Assembly (NCBI RefSeq): GCF_000304315.1
Contig: NC_018485.1
Location: forward strand, 776,501-840,500
Reading direction: 5' to 3'
Origin: Methylocystis sp. SC2
GTDB taxonomy: Bacteria > Pseudomonadota > Alphaproteobacteria > Rhizobiales > Beijerinckiaceae
Length of the DNA stretch: 64,000 nucleotides
In this document: positions 20,148 to 29,260 of the stretch, piece after piece
Numbering within the stretch: the stretch's first letter is position 1
Layout of the letters: every line of letters starts with the position of its first letter
Notes under the pieces: generated by a model
What the model saw: the letters and a program-made list of their open reading frames with translations, nothing else
What the model was told of the DNA's origin: nothing
Databases searched by the model: none
Made by a program: the position numbers and the translations under genes

Positions 20148-21776
20148 TTACAGGCTCGGATCATTCCCGCTCTGCGAGTCTTTCGTGGCGAGTCCGAAGT
20201 TCAATCGCGACCAGAACCGTTCGTGGAAATAATAGAGCGCGAAGATCGCGATCATTTCAACGCCGGTGATTTCGGCGGCGAGCGCGGCGCTTTGGACGAA
20301 GGCGTAAACGATCAGGAACGTCGAAATGCTCGCCGGCAGGAGCCAGGACAGCGCCTTCACCAGGCTGCGCGTCGGAGTCGGTCGAAACGACTCCCGCGCC
20401 AGCGGCAGTCCTTCCATGGACGCGTAGCTGAGCTCCGTCAGCGGCGGCGCGACGCGGCCATTCGATGCGGCGACGGCTTTGACCATGCCGACCGCGACCG
20501 TTTCATTGGTGATGCGGTCGATGAGAATGAATCCGCCGGTCTCGCGGTTCTCGCCATAGGAATCGCAGGCGATCACGGTCTCGAGCGACAGGCGCGCGCC
20601 GCCGATCTCGTTGAAGGCGAGCGTCGACCCTTCCGGGAGCGGCTGCGGCAGCCCGGTTTCGATATCGATGCGCGCATCGACCGCGGTCACGGCGGCCGGC
20701 GCAGTCTTCGTCCCGAGCTTCAAGAGATAGCTCTTGCCGACGACAAGCGGCTCACGCACCAGCCACAACAGCCTCGCTTCGAGACGATCCCCGGTCTTCG
20801 CCGGCGAGACCGGCGAACACAAGAGATCGCCGCGCGAAATGTCTATCTCTTCGGTGAGCGTGAGGGTCGCCGACTGACCCGAAACGGCGCTCTCGAGATC
20901 GCCGTCGAAGGTCACGATCCTGGCGACGCGCGTGTCGCGCCCTGAAGGCAGAACGCGCACGATGTCGCCCGGCTGAATATTGCCGCCGCTGATGAAGCCC
21001 GAGAACCCGCGGAAGTCGAGATTGGGCCGATTCACCCATTGCACGGGCATGCGGAAGGGCGCGATCCGCGTGGCGTCCTCCACCGCGACGCCCTCGAGAT
21101 AGGAGAGCAGCGGCGGTCCATCGTGCCAAGGCATATTGGCGCTGTGGTGGACAAGATTATCGCCGTCCTTGGCGACGAGCGGCGCGACGTAAATGGACGC
21201 GAAGCGAAGATGGTCGGCGAAGGCATGAAAATCCGCTTCGATCTTGCGGAACACCTCTTCGCTGTAGCCGACAAGATCCATCTTGTTGACCGCGACGACG
21301 ACGTGGCGGACGCCGAACATCGAGGTGATGACGCTGTGACGCCGCGTTTGCGGTAGGATGCCCTTTCGCGCGTCGACAAGCAGAATGGCGAGTTCCGCGG
21401 TCGAGGCGCCGACGGCCATGTTGCGGGTGTATTGCTCGTGGCCGGGCGTGTCGGCGACGATGAATTTGCGCCGGTCGGTCGCGAAATAGCGATAGGCGAC
21501 GTCGATGGTGATGCCCTGTTCGCGCTCGGCCGCTAGCCCGTCGACGAGCAGCGCGAAATCCAGCTCTTCGCCCTGAGTGCCGTGCTTTTTTGAATCGCTT
21601 TCCAGCGCCGCGATAATGTCGTCCGGCGCAAGATCGGCGTCGTACAGCAGACGACCGATCAGCGTCGATTTGCCGTCGTCGACCGAGCCGCAGGTGATGA
21701 ATCGCAAGAGCGGCTTTTCGCCGACCAACCGCGCTGGCGCGCGCGACGGCGATGCGGCAGCGACGGCGCCGTGCAT
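20148..21776 (-). CDS. cysN: Sulfate adenylyltransferase subunit 1 (CysN) fused to a DUF2061 membrane domain
   Basis: 542 residues from the ATG at 21776, which lies 1 bp beyond the cysD stop. The GTPase core has G1 GSVDDGKS (30-37), G3 DTPGHEQY and G4 NKMDL, followed by EF-Tu-like beta barrels. With CysD it forms GTP-driven ATP sulfurylase, making APS. The last ~75 residues (RSLVKALSWLLPASISTFL onward, two hydrophobic segments, then YYFHERFWSRLNFG) match the DUF2061 small membrane domain and replace the APS-kinase domain seen in many fused CysN proteins. The enzyme may therefore be membrane-tethered. Last gene of the sulfate operon. Confidence 0.92.
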   Translation of the reverse strand: MHGAVAAASPSRAPARLVGEKPLLRFITCGSVDDGKSTLIGRLLYDADLAPDDIIAALESDSKKHGTQGEELDFALLVDGLAAEREQGITIDVAYRYFATDRRKFIVADTPGHEQYTRNMAVGASTAELAILLVDARKGILPQTRRHSVITSMFGVRHVVVAVNKMDLVGYSEEVFRKIEADFHAFADHLRFASIYVAPLVAKDGDNLVHHSANMPWHDGPPLLSYLEGVAVEDATRIAPFRMPVQWVNRPNLDFRGFSGFISGGNIQPGDIVRVLPSGRDTRVARIVTFDGDLESAVSGQSATLTLTEEIDISRGDLLCSPVSPAKTGDRLEARLLWLVREPLVVGKSYLLKLGTKTAPAAVTAVDARIDIETGLPQPLPEGSTLAFNEIGGARLSLETVIACDSYGENRETGGFILIDRITNETVAVGMVKAVAASNGRVAPPLTELSYASMEGLPLARESFRPTPTRSLVKALSWLLPASISTFLIVYAFVQSAALAAEITGVEMIAIFALYYFHERFWSRLNFGLATKDSQSGNDPSL

Positions 21777-21777
21777 G

Positions 21778-22695
21778 TTAAAAATATCCTTCTTGCTTCT
21801 TTTGCTCCATGGAGCTGGAGCCGTCGTGGTCGATGAGCCGCCCCTGGCGCTCCGAAGAGCGGCTTTCGCGCATCTCCGCAATGATCTCTTCGAGACTGGC
21901 CGCATCGCTTTCGATGCCGCCGGTCAACGGATAGCAGCCGAGCGTGCGGAAGCGCACCATCTTATGTTCGATGGATTCGCCGGGCGCGAGCTCCATGCGC
22001 GCGTCGTCGACCATGATCAGCGTGCCGCCGCGGCGCACGACCGGCCGCTCCTTGGCGAAATAGAGCGGAACGACGGGGATGTTCTCGCGCGCGACGTAGT
22101 CCCAGATATCCGCCTCGGTCCAATTCGACATGGGGAAGACGCGCAGGCTCTCGCCGGGCGCCTTTCGCGTATTGTAGAGACGCCAGAATTCCGGGCGCTG
22201 ATTCTTCGGGTCCCAGCGGTGCTGCGCGGTGCGAAAGGACAGCACGCGCTCCTTGGCGCGGGATTTTTCCTCGTCGCGACGCGCGCCGCCAAAGGCGGCG
22301 TCGAATTTATACTTGTCCAGCGCCTGCTTCAGCGCCTCGGTCTTCATGATCTCGGTGTGAAGCTTCGAGCCATGAACGAAGGGGCTGATGTTCATCTCAA
22401 TCCCTTTGGGATTGATATATTCGATGAGTTCGAGGCCGAGCTCTTTCATGCGACGGTCGCGAAACTCGATCATCTCGCGAAATTTCCACGTCGTATTGAC
22501 ATGGAGCAGCGGAAACGGCGGCTTCGACGGATAAAACGCCTTCATGGCGACGTGCAGCATCGCCGCCGAATCCTTGCCGATGGAATAGAGCATCACCGGC
22601 CGTTCGCACTCAGCGACGGTCTCGCGCATGATGTGGATGCTCTCGGCCTCGAGGCGATCGAGATGGCCGAGCGAACGCGTCGCAAGCGCCGTCAT
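21778..22695 (-). CDS. cysD: Sulfate adenylyltransferase subunit 2
   Basis: 305 residues from the ATG at 22695 that overlaps the cysH stop (ATGA); a longer frame to 22833 is Arg-rich spurious sequence. It has the PP-loop ATP-pyrophosphatase fold: [14 protein letters not shown] (SxGKDS), [32 protein letters not shown] and [12 protein letters not shown]. It adenylates sulfate in complex with CysN. Confidence 0.96.
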   Translation of the reverse strand: MTALATRSLGHLDRLEAESIHIMRETVAECERPVMLYSIGKDSAAMLHVAMKAFYPSKPPFPLLHVNTTWKFREMIEFRDRRMKELGLELIEYINPKGIEMNISPFVHGSKLHTEIMKTEALKQALDKYKFDAAFGGARRDEEKSRAKERVLSFRTAQHRWDPKNQRPEFWRLYNTRKAPGESLRVFPMSNWTEADIWDYVARENIPVVPLYFAKERPVVRRGGTLIMVDDARMELAPGESIEHKMVRFRTLGCYPLTGGIESDAASLEEIIAEMRESRSSERQGRLIDHDGSSSMEQKKQEGYF

Positions 22696-23441
22696 AGGCT
22701 CGCCTCTTGCGGCGCGCCACGACGCAGCACGCCGTCGTCGCCGACGTGAAGGCCGCATTCCTTCTTGTTGTCTTCTTCCCACCACCAGCGTCCGGCGCGC
22801 TCGTCTTCGCCGGGCAGCACCGCGCGCGTGCACGGCGCGCAGCCGATCGATAGAAATCCCTTGGCGTGGAGATCGTTGATCGGCACTGAAAACTCCTCGA
22901 CCGCGGCGACGACCGCGTCGCGCGTGTAATCGGCAAGCGGATTAAGCTTGAGCACCCTGTGGGTCTCATCGAAGGCGATGAGCGGCGCCTCGGCGCGCGC
23001 CTGCGACTGGTCCGCTCGAAGCCCCGTCACCCAGCCCGAAACGCCGGCGAGCAGCCGCGACAGCGGTTCAACCTTGCGAACATGACAGCAGGCCTTGCGC
23101 GCGTCCACGGACTTGTAAAAGCCGTTGATCCCCTGCTCTTGGATCAGCGCTTCGAGCGGCGCGGCCTGCGCATAGACCGCGCGAATGCGCCGCGCATAGC
23201 GCGCCTCGGTGCGCTCCCACAGCTCATAGGTTTCGGGAAAGAGCCGGCCGGTGTCGATCGTCGCGACGTCGAAATCGAGGCCCTGCGTGAAAATCGAATG
23301 TGTGACAAGCTGATCCTCGACGCCGAAACTCGTGGTGAAGACGATCCGGCCGGGAATGAACTCGCGCACGAGCAGCAAACGATGATCGAGATCGAGCGGC
23401 GCCAGTCGCGGCGACAGCGTTTCGGGAATCGAAGGCTTCAT
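22692..23441 (-). CDS. cysH: APS-type sulfate-nucleotide reductase
   Basis: 249 residues. It carries both cysteine pairs of iron-sulfur adenylylsulfate (APS) reductases: Cys118-Cys119 (RKACCHVRK) and Cys201-Cys204 (SIGCAPCTR), which together bind a 4Fe-4S cluster. Enzymes with these pairs generally reduce APS directly with thioredoxin to give sulfite. This fits the absence of an APS-kinase domain on the neighbouring CysN. TSFGVEDQ marks the nucleotide-binding PP-loop. It overlaps the DUF934 gene by 4 bp upstream and cysD by 4 bp downstream. Confidence 0.94.
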   Translation of the reverse strand: MKPSIPETLSPRLAPLDLDHRLLLVREFIPGRIVFTTSFGVEDQLVTHSIFTQGLDFDVATIDTGRLFPETYELWERTEARYARRIRAVYAQAAPLEALIQEQGINGFYKSVDARKACCHVRKVEPLSRLLAGVSGWVTGLRADQSQARAEAPLIAFDETHRVLKLNPLADYTRDAVVAAVEEFSVPINDLHAKGFLSIGCAPCTRAVLPGEDERAGRWWWEEDNKKECGLHVGDDGVLRRGAPQEASL

Positions 23442-23944
23442 GAACGCACCGCCTTTCGGCGCGCTTCAAGGATCGAGCCGCGCCCGACGTAGCCGCGCTG
23501 ATAGCTCATGGAATAGGCGTTGAGCGCGGCGCGCCACTGTTCTTCGTCCTGCCGATCGGCGAGATCGTCGGGAATTTCGATCGTGTCAAAGCCGCAGCCG
23601 ATCGCGTGAAGATATTGGTCGGCGACGAGACGCCCGCTGGCGCGCAACTCGCCTTTAAACGCCGCGCGCCGCAGCAGGCGCGCCAAAGAGAAGCCGCGGC
23701 CGTCAGCGAAAGCCGGGAAAGCGATCGAGATGAGGTCGAGCCGCGGCAAGGCCGAGATGAGCGCCGACGGCTCCGTCGTGTTCGGAACGATCACGCCGAA
23801 CGTGGCCGTCGGCCCAAGGACCTCCACGGCATGTTCGAGTCGCGGCAATGACACGATGAACTTGCCGGTCTTGGGCAGCGCTTCCTCGTCGGCAAGTCGG
23901 CGCCATGTATCTTCAATGAAGCGGCCGTCAGATATCAGCGCCAT
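23438..23944 (-). CDS. DUF934 domain-containing protein of the sulfite reductase operon
   Basis: 168 residues from the ATG at 23944, which overlaps the cysI stop by 17 bp. The sequence FADGRGFSLARLLRR, GELRASGRLVADQYLHAIGCGFD is the hallmark block of DUF934 proteins, which almost always sit beside cysI/cysH in proteobacteria. No catalytic motif is evident; a structural or electron-transfer accessory role for sulfite reductase has been assumed for the family. A longer frame to 24433 is an antisense-like extension inside cysI. Confidence 0.88.
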   Translation of the reverse strand: MALISDGRFIEDTWRRLADEEALPKTGKFIVSLPRLEHAVEVLGPTATFGVIVPNTTEPSALISALPRLDLISIAFPAFADGRGFSLARLLRRAAFKGELRASGRLVADQYLHAIGCGFDTIEIPDDLADRQDEEQWRAALNAYSMSYQRGYVGRGSILEARRKAVRS

Positions 23945-25652
23945 CTTCGCCCTCCCGACGCAAAACGTCTTTGAAACGCGCATGACCGATGCGGCGCCAG
24001 GTGTCGATAAAGGCTTCGCCTTCCTCGCGTTCGGCGAGATAGTAATCAACGAGATGTTCGACGACGTCGGGCACCTGCTCGGCGGTGACGCCAGGTCCCA
24101 GAATTTCGCCGATCGACGCAGAGAAGGTCGGATCGCCGCCGAGCGTAATCTGATAGGATTCCTGGCCCTTCTTCTCCAGCCCGAGAATGCCGATGGCGCC
24201 GACGTGATGATGGCCGCAGGCGTTGATGCAGCCTGAGATCTTGACGCCGAGCTTGCCGATGCGCCGCTGCCTGGACATGTCGGAGAACCGCTTCGAGATC
24301 GCCTGCGCGATCGGAATCGAGCGCGCGGTGGCGAGCGAGCAATAGTCGAGACCGGGGCACGAGATGATGTCGGAGACGAGGCCGGCGTTCGCCGTCGCCA
24401 GCCCGGCGGCGTCGAGCATGCGCCAAAGCGCAAAAAGATCGTCCTGCTTCACATGCGGCAGGATGATGTTCTGCTCATGGCTGACCCGCAGTTCGCCGAA
24501 GCCGAAGCGCTCGCTGGCGTCGGCCAGCGCCCGCATCTGATCGGACGTGGCGTCGCCGGGGACGCCGCCGATGGGCTTCAACGAAACTGTGACGATGGCG
24601 TAGCCGGGGACCTTGTGCGCGCCGACATTGACGTCGACGAAATTGGCGAAAGCCGGCGACTCCAATTTCGCGGCGCGCAGCGCGGACGACGTCGCCGCCA
24701 GCGAGTCATAGGGCGGCGGCGCGAAAAAGGCGGCGATGCGCTCGAATTCCACGGAGTCGTGGGCGAACGCCGAGCGGTCCATCGCCGCGAACTCGGCTTC
24801 GACCGCGGCGCGGATTTCGTCAATTCCCTTCTCATGGACGAGAATTTTGACTCGCGCCTTGTATTTGTTGTCGCGCCTGCCGAAGCGGTTATAGACGCGC
24901 AGGATCGCCTCGAGAAAGGCGAGCAGATCCTCGCGCGGCACGAACTCGCCGACGACCTTGCCGATAAAGGGCGAACGGCCGAGTCCGCCGCCGACCACGA
25001 CCTGATAGCCGATCTCGCCCGCATCGTTCTTGACGATGCGCAGGCCGATGTCATGCACGAGAATCGCGGCGCGATCATGCGTGGCGCCCGTCACCGCAAT
25101 TTTGAACTTGCGCGGCAGGAACGAGAACTCCGAATGCAGGCTCGACCATTGGCGGAGAAACTCCGCCGTCGGCCGAGGATCTTCGATCTCGTCCGGCGCG
25201 ACGCCGGCGAAATGATCGGCCGTCACATTGCGAATGCAGTTGCCCGACGTCTGGATGGCGTGCATCTCGACGTCCGCCAGCGATTCCAGAATGTCCGGCG
25301 TATCAACGAGCTTGGGCCAATTATATTGGAGGTTCTGGCGCGTCGTGAAATGGCCATAGCCCCTGTCCCACTTGTCCGCGATATCGGCGAGCCGGCGCAT
25401 CTGCCGCGCCGTCAGCGTGCCATAGGGAATCGCGACGCGCAGCATATAGGCGTGCAGCTGCAGATAGAGCCCGTTCATCAGCCGGAAGGGGCGGAACTCC
25501 TCTTCGGTCAGCGCGCCGGAAAGTCGCCGGCGCACCTGCTCGCGAAACTCCGCGACGCGTTCACGCACGAAGGCAGAGTCATATTCATCGTAACGATAGG
25601 TGGTCATCGGCGCATTGGGCCGCTGCGCCACACGCAGATCGACCGCCGTCAT
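23928..25652 (-). CDS. cysI: Sulfite reductase hemoprotein (ferredoxin/NAD(P)H type)
   Basis: 574 residues in the nitrite/sulfite reductase family. The siroheme/4Fe-4S motif is split as SCPGLDYCSLA and ISGCINACGHHHVG. Two ferredoxin-like half domains are visible (HFTTRQNLQYNW; LRVSHEQNIILPHV). The six-electron reduction of sulfite to sulfide is most likely fed by the plant-type ferredoxin encoded upstream, since no CysJ flavoprotein gene is present. Assignment as sulfite and not nitrite reductase rests on the cys context. Confidence 0.92.
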   Translation of the reverse strand: MTAVDLRVAQRPNAPMTTYRYDEYDSAFVRERVAEFREQVRRRLSGALTEEEFRPFRLMNGLYLQLHAYMLRVAIPYGTLTARQMRRLADIADKWDRGYGHFTTRQNLQYNWPKLVDTPDILESLADVEMHAIQTSGNCIRNVTADHFAGVAPDEIEDPRPTAEFLRQWSSLHSEFSFLPRKFKIAVTGATHDRAAILVHDIGLRIVKNDAGEIGYQVVVGGGLGRSPFIGKVVGEFVPREDLLAFLEAILRVYNRFGRRDNKYKARVKILVHEKGIDEIRAAVEAEFAAMDRSAFAHDSVEFERIAAFFAPPPYDSLAATSSALRAAKLESPAFANFVDVNVGAHKVPGYAIVTVSLKPIGGVPGDATSDQMRALADASERFGFGELRVSHEQNIILPHVKQDDLFALWRMLDAAGLATANAGLVSDIISCPGLDYCSLATARSIPIAQAISKRFSDMSRQRRIGKLGVKISGCINACGHHHVGAIGILGLEKKGQESYQITLGGDPTFSASIGEILGPGVTAEQVPDVVEHLVDYYLAEREEGEAFIDTWRRIGHARFKDVLRREGEDGADI

Positions 25653-25969
25653 AACGCGCCCTCGCCCGCCTGCTTGCCGAGATCAAGGCGAACGCTCGGT
25701 CCCTTCACGCGCATCCTCTCTCGATAATGCAACGGCGTCGGCGCGCCGTCGCTCCCGATCTCGACATCGGCGAGATAGACGTCGACCACGCGATTGGCTG
25801 AAATGTCGCGCTTGCCCAAGGCTTCAAGCGCGATCGCCTCTTCGGCCTTCCGGGCGACGCGCGCGCGGCGATGGTCGCGCTCCCAGCCCGAGGGGCCGAG
25901 AAACACCACTTCGCCGTCCGTCAAATTCGACGCGATCAGGATCTGGGGATGTTTGAAGACAGGCATCAC
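25649..25969 (-). CDS. DUF2849 domain-containing protein
   Basis: 106 residues; it overlaps the next gene by 4 bp at each end. DUF2849 proteins occur upstream of cysI in many alphaproteobacteria; the short KHPQILIASNLTDGEVVFLG N-terminus is typical. No catalytic residues are obvious. It is probably an accessory factor of the sulfite reductase. Confidence 0.85.
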   Translation of the reverse strand: MMPVFKHPQILIASNLTDGEVVFLGPSGWERDHRRARVARKAEEAIALEALGKRDISANRVVDVYLADVEIGSDGAPTPLHYRERMRVKGPSVRLDLGKQAGEGAL

Positions 25970-26337
25970 GTTTCCTGCGTCAGCTTTAGCCGAAGGCCGC
26001 TCATCTCGTCGGACCAGATGATCTGGCAGGAGAGACGCGAGTTTTCGTAAAGCATCGGCAATTCATCGAGCTTTTCGACTTCCTCTTCGCGCGGCGGCGG
26101 CACGCGGCGGGCTGATTCGGCGTCGAGAACGACGTGGCACTCCGCGCATGCAAGAGCGCCGCCACAGGTGTTGTCCATGCCGACGCCATGGTCGCGCAAG
26201 ATCTCCATCAGCCGCCAGCCTTCGACGGCTTCGAGTTCATGGACGACGCCGTCGCGATCCTCGACGTGCAGGGTCGGCAGACTCTGCTGCGACGATTCGG
26301 CGGGCCGCCGCGCGACGATATTGTCGATATTGCTCAT
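25966..26337 (-). CDS. 2Fe-2S ferredoxin (probable sulfite reductase electron donor)
   Basis: 123 residues from the ATG at 26337; an alternative ATG at 26412 would add 25 residues. Cluster ligands Cys58, Cys64, Cys67 and Cys104 follow the C-x5-C-x2-C-x36-C spacing (CGGALACAECHV ... SCQIIW) of adrenodoxin/ISC-type ferredoxins. As first gene of the cys operon it likely supplies electrons to CysI. Confidence 0.88.
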   Translation of the reverse strand: MSNIDNIVARRPAESSQQSLPTLHVEDRDGVVHELEAVEGWRLMEILRDHGVGMDNTCGGALACAECHVVLDAESARRVPPPREEEVEKLDELPMLYENSRLSCQIIWSDEMSGLRLKLTQET

Positions 26338-26612
26338 GCCTTGACGCGCCGCCCAGGTCCGCGCCAGCGAGCAGCCACGGACGTTCTGTATTTCGAACGC
26401 ATAAACCTCCAAACCGCACGAATGTCAATTCACGATCTTATTGTGGTGCTTGCGTTTAATAACATATTTCTTGTGTTGTTTAAGCGCCGTCACAATTGGA
26501 GCGCCATCCAAAGTTAGCTGAAACAGAACATGACAAGCGCTAAAAACCATGTTTGTTGACCGCTTGTCATTCACGAACAGCGGCGCCAGCGCGACATGCG
26601 ATAGGAGCACCC
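26338..26612. promoter_or_regulatory. AT-rich divergent regulatory region between the cys operon and the ParA-like operon
   Basis: 275 bp that is clearly more AT-rich than its surroundings, especially 26440-26600 (TTTAATAACATATTTCTTGTG). It must carry the leftward cys promoter and the rightward promoter of the ParA-like pair. It holds the perfect inverted repeat described separately. No riboswitch was recognised. Confidence 0.55.
26531..26569. promoter_or_regulatory. Perfect 9-bp inverted repeat (possible operator)
   Basis: TGACAAGCG at 26531-26539 and its exact complement CGCTTGTCA at 26561-26569, separated by 21 AT-rich bases. The centre-to-centre distance of about 30 bp is three helical turns. 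It ends 43 bp before the ATG of the first ParA-like gene, a suitable place for a repressor or activator dimer. Confidence 0.45.
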
Positions 26613-27449
26613 ATGGTTAAGAAGCCGGTCAAAATCACCAGGGAAGCGCCAGCGAAACGTGAGCCGGAAAGCCGGCCGCGTAAGGCCGAGGCTCCGGCCG
26701 CCGCCGCGAACGCCGCCGCTCGCCCCGCGGTCATCGTCGTTGGCGCGGACAAGGGCGGCGTCGGCAAGACCACGATCGCCAGAGCCATTCTCGACTTTCT
26801 TTCGCTGAACGACATCCACGCGCGAGCGTTCGACACGGAAACGCCGCGCGGCACGCTGCATCGCTTCCACCCGGACGAGACGATGATCGTCGATCTGACC
26901 GAACCCGCGGACCAGATGAAGATCATCGACACGCTGAATACGTCGCAGGCCAAGGTCAGCGTCATCGACGTGCGCGCCGGCGGCTTGAGCCCGGCGCTGG
27001 GGGCGCTGGACGAAATCGGCTTCTTCGATGCGGTGAAAGGCGGCGAATTCCGCTTCGTGCTGCTGCATGTGATCGGACCCTCCATCGCTTCGCTGGAGGA
27101 GATCGCCGAAATCGCGCCCTACGTCACGGACGCCAATTATTTCATGGTGAAAAATCACGTCAACGACACGACCTTCTTCGAGTGGGATCCGCAAACCCAC
27201 GCGAAATATTTCGAGCATGTCGTCACCTCGGGCGAGATCACGATCCCCAAGCTCAGCGAACTCGCCTATGAGCAGGTCGAGCTATCCGGCACGCCGTTCT
27301 CGACGTTCATCGGCAATCAGGACGCGCAGGGCCGGCCGGCGGAGCATTCGTTCGTGTTGCGCGGCTACGTTCGCACCTGGCTGGCGCGAGTCGCCGATGA
27401 GTTCGAACGGGTCGGCCTTCTCGATCTTGTTGGCGAGAAGAGGCGATAG
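26613..27449 (+). CDS. ParA/MinD-like P-loop ATPase
   Basis: 278 residues from the ATG at 26613 (AGGAG 7 bp upstream). A Lys/Arg/Ala-rich N-terminal ~40 residues precedes a deviant Walker A GADKGGVGKTT with both the signature Lys and the P-loop Lys. VSVIDVRAGG is the likely Walker B region. The C-terminal half has no recognised partner domain. ParA-like proteins segregate DNA or position protein complexes; no parB or parS is nearby, so cargo positioning or a regulatory role is as likely. First gene of a four-gene operon. Confidence 0.8.
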   Translation: MVKKPVKITREAPAKREPESRPRKAEAPAAAANAAARPAVIVVGADKGGVGKTTIARAILDFLSLNDIHARAFDTETPRGTLHRFHPDETMIVDLTEPADQMKIIDTLNTSQAKVSVIDVRAGGLSPALGALDEIGFFDAVKGGEFRFVLLHVIGPSIASLEEIAEIAPYVTDANYFMVKNHVNDTTFFEWDPQTHAKYFEHVVTSGEITIPKLSELAYEQVELSGTPFSTFIGNQDAQGRPAEHSFVLRGYVRTWLARVADEFERVGLLDLVGEKRR

Positions 27450-27486
27450 AGGGTCGCGGCGGCGCGCATCTCTTTGCGAAGACCAC

Positions 27487-28200
27487 ATGGCGCGTCGCAC
27501 TCTTGCGTTCTTCGTTTGCTCGCCGCACTCGCGAACCGGCGTGACGACAGCGGCGCGTTTGCTGACTGATTATTACTTGTCGCGCAATGTCGACGTCGAA
27601 GGCTTTGACACGGATTTCCGGGAGCCGCTTTATGCAGTGTTCTTTCCGGAAGCGACGCGCGTCGTCGACCTCAGCGAGATCAAGGGACAGATTTCGCTCT
27701 TCGACCGCCTGCTCGTCGCGGACGAGACGCCGAAGATCGTCGACGTCTGGCATCGCTCCTACGAGCAGCTGTTCGCGACCATCGCCGAAATCGGCTTTCT
27801 CGAAGAGGCGCGGCGGCGCGGCGTTGAGCCGATCGTGCTCTTTCAGACGGACGTCACGGAGAGCGCCGCGAACAGCGCGCTCGTCCTTAAGACCACATGG
27901 CCGGATCTCATGATGAGCGTCATTCACAATTGCGGCGCCTCGCCGCTCGGCCGCGACTCCTTGGCGATTCTTGCGCGCTATCCGGCGAGCGGCAAATTCG
28001 TGATCCCGCGTCTTGAGGCGCCGATCGCGCGCGCGCTCGACGACGTCGATCTGTCGCTGTCGCGCTTTATGAGGGAGCCGCCGCCGGAAGCGTCGATCGT
28101 GGTTCGCGCGGCGCTTAAAGCATGGCTGCTGCCGATCTTCACTCAGTTTCAAAGCTTCGAATTGCGACTGGAGCTGCAGTCGAGCGAATGGCTTCGTTAA
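27487..28200 (+). CDS. ParA-like paralogue with degenerate P-loop
   Basis: 237 residues from the ATG at 27487, 37 bp after the preceding ATPase. It aligns with its neighbour through the same order of blocks: RTLAFFVCSPHSRTGVTTAARLL against the first protein's P-loop, FDTDFREPLYAVFFPE against FDTETPRGTLHRFHPD, and VVDLSEIKGQISLFDRLL against IVDLTEPADQMKIIDTL. In the P-loop the signature Lys is His and the catalytic Lys is Val, so ATP hydrolysis is unlikely. It probably arose by tandem duplication and may be a regulatory partner. Confidence 0.75.
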   Translation: MARRTLAFFVCSPHSRTGVTTAARLLTDYYLSRNVDVEGFDTDFREPLYAVFFPEATRVVDLSEIKGQISLFDRLLVADETPKIVDVWHRSYEQLFATIAEIGFLEEARRRGVEPIVLFQTDVTESAANSALVLKTTWPDLMMSVIHNCGASPLGRDSLAILARYPASGKFVIPRLEAPIARALDDVDLSLSRFMREPPPEASIVVRAALKAWLLPIFTQFQSFELRLELQSSEWLR

Positions 28201-28210
28201 GGAGCGCCCT

Positions 28211-29260
28211 ATGGAATACCGCAAACTTGGAAACAGCGATCTCTCCGTCTCCGCCATCTGTCTCGGCTCGATGACGTGGGGACAGCAGAACAGCGAAGCC
28301 GAGGGCCATGCGCAGCTGGATTACGCCTTCGATTGCGGCGTCAATTTCATCGACACGGCGGAAATCTATTCCGTTCCGCCAAGGCAAGAAACTCAAGGCT
28401 CTTCGGAGCGCATCATCGGCAGCTGGCTCGCCGCGCGTAAGAACCGCGACAAGGCGATCATCGCCACTAAGGTCGCCGGCCGCGGCGACGCCAACTGGCT
28501 GCGTCCCGGAGGCGCCGGAACGGTTCTCGACGCCAAGAACATCGACTCCGCGATCGAGGGATCGCTGAAGCGGCTGCAGACCGACTACATCGATCTTTAT
28601 CAGTTGCATTGGCCGGATCGTTCGCTGCCGCTGTGGGGCGCTGGCGGCACGGTCTATCGACGCCCGACGAAGCGCGACGAAATCCCGATTGAAGAGACGC
28701 TGGAGGCGCTGGCGCGGCTCGTCCAGGCCGGCAAAGTCCGGCACATCGGCCTTTCCAATGAAACGCCATGGGGCGTGGCGCGCTTTCTGCGCGCGGCGGA
28801 ACTCGGCCATGGGCCGCGCGTCGTCTCAATCCAAAACGCCTACAACCTCGTCAATCGCACCTTTGAGATCGGGCTCGCCGAGTTCGCTGAGCGCGAGCGC
28901 GTCGGATTGCTCGCCTATTCGCCGCTCGCGCAAGGATACCTCACCGGAAAATATCAAGGCGGCGCGCGGCCGCCCGGCGCGCGCACGACGCTGTTTGAGC
29001 GCGCGCAGCGTTATGAAAAGCCGGAAGTCGAACGCGCGGTCGCCGCCTATCTGACGCTCGCACAAGATATCGGCGTCGATCCGGCGCAGCTCGCCATCGC
29101 CTTCGTGACGTCCCAGCCCTTCGTGACGTCGAATATCATTGGCGCGACGACGATGGCGCAGCTCAAAGCCGACCTCGCGTCGGTGGAGTTCAGGATCACG
29201 CCTGAAATCGAGCGGCGTATCGACGCCATCCACCATCTCCACAGCAACCCTGCGCCATGA
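28211..29260 (+). CDS. Aldo/keto reductase (Tas-like)
   Basis: 349 residues. The N-terminus MEYRKLGNSDLSVSAICLGSM and the catalytic tetrad are recognisable: Asp and Tyr in FIDTAEIYS, Lys in ATKVAG, His in YQLHWPD. The Tas-type insertion (AGGTVYRRPTKRDEIPIEETL) is present. NADPH-binding residues lie in the C-terminal IGATTMAQLKADLAS. GGAG stands just upstream, 10 bp after the preceding gene. The substrate is unknown. Confidence 0.88.
   Translation: MEYRKLGNSDLSVSAICLGSMTWGQQNSEAEGHAQLDYAFDCGVNFIDTAEIYSVPPRQETQGSSERIIGSWLAARKNRDKAIIATKVAGRGDANWLRPGGAGTVLDAKNIDSAIEGSLKRLQTDYIDLYQLHWPDRSLPLWGAGGTVYRRPTKRDEIPIEETLEALARLVQAGKVRHIGLSNETPWGVARFLRAAELGHGPRVVSIQNAYNLVNRTFEIGLAEFAERERVGLLAYSPLAQGYLTGKYQGGARPPGARTTLFERAQRYEKPEVERAVAAYLTLAQDIGVDPAQLAIAFVTSQPFVTSNIIGATTMAQLKADLASVEFRITPEIERRIDAIHHLHSNPAP

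Noticed and set aside
24046..24433. A frame inside cysI that extends the DUF934 gene upstream
   Set aside because: DUF934 homology begins at the ATG at 23944; the extension is out-of-frame cysI sequence.
26613..28200. The ParA-like genes as a plasmid or phage partition module
   Set aside because: No ParB, parS-like repeats, replication or phage genes are nearby, and flanking genes are chromosomal metabolism.
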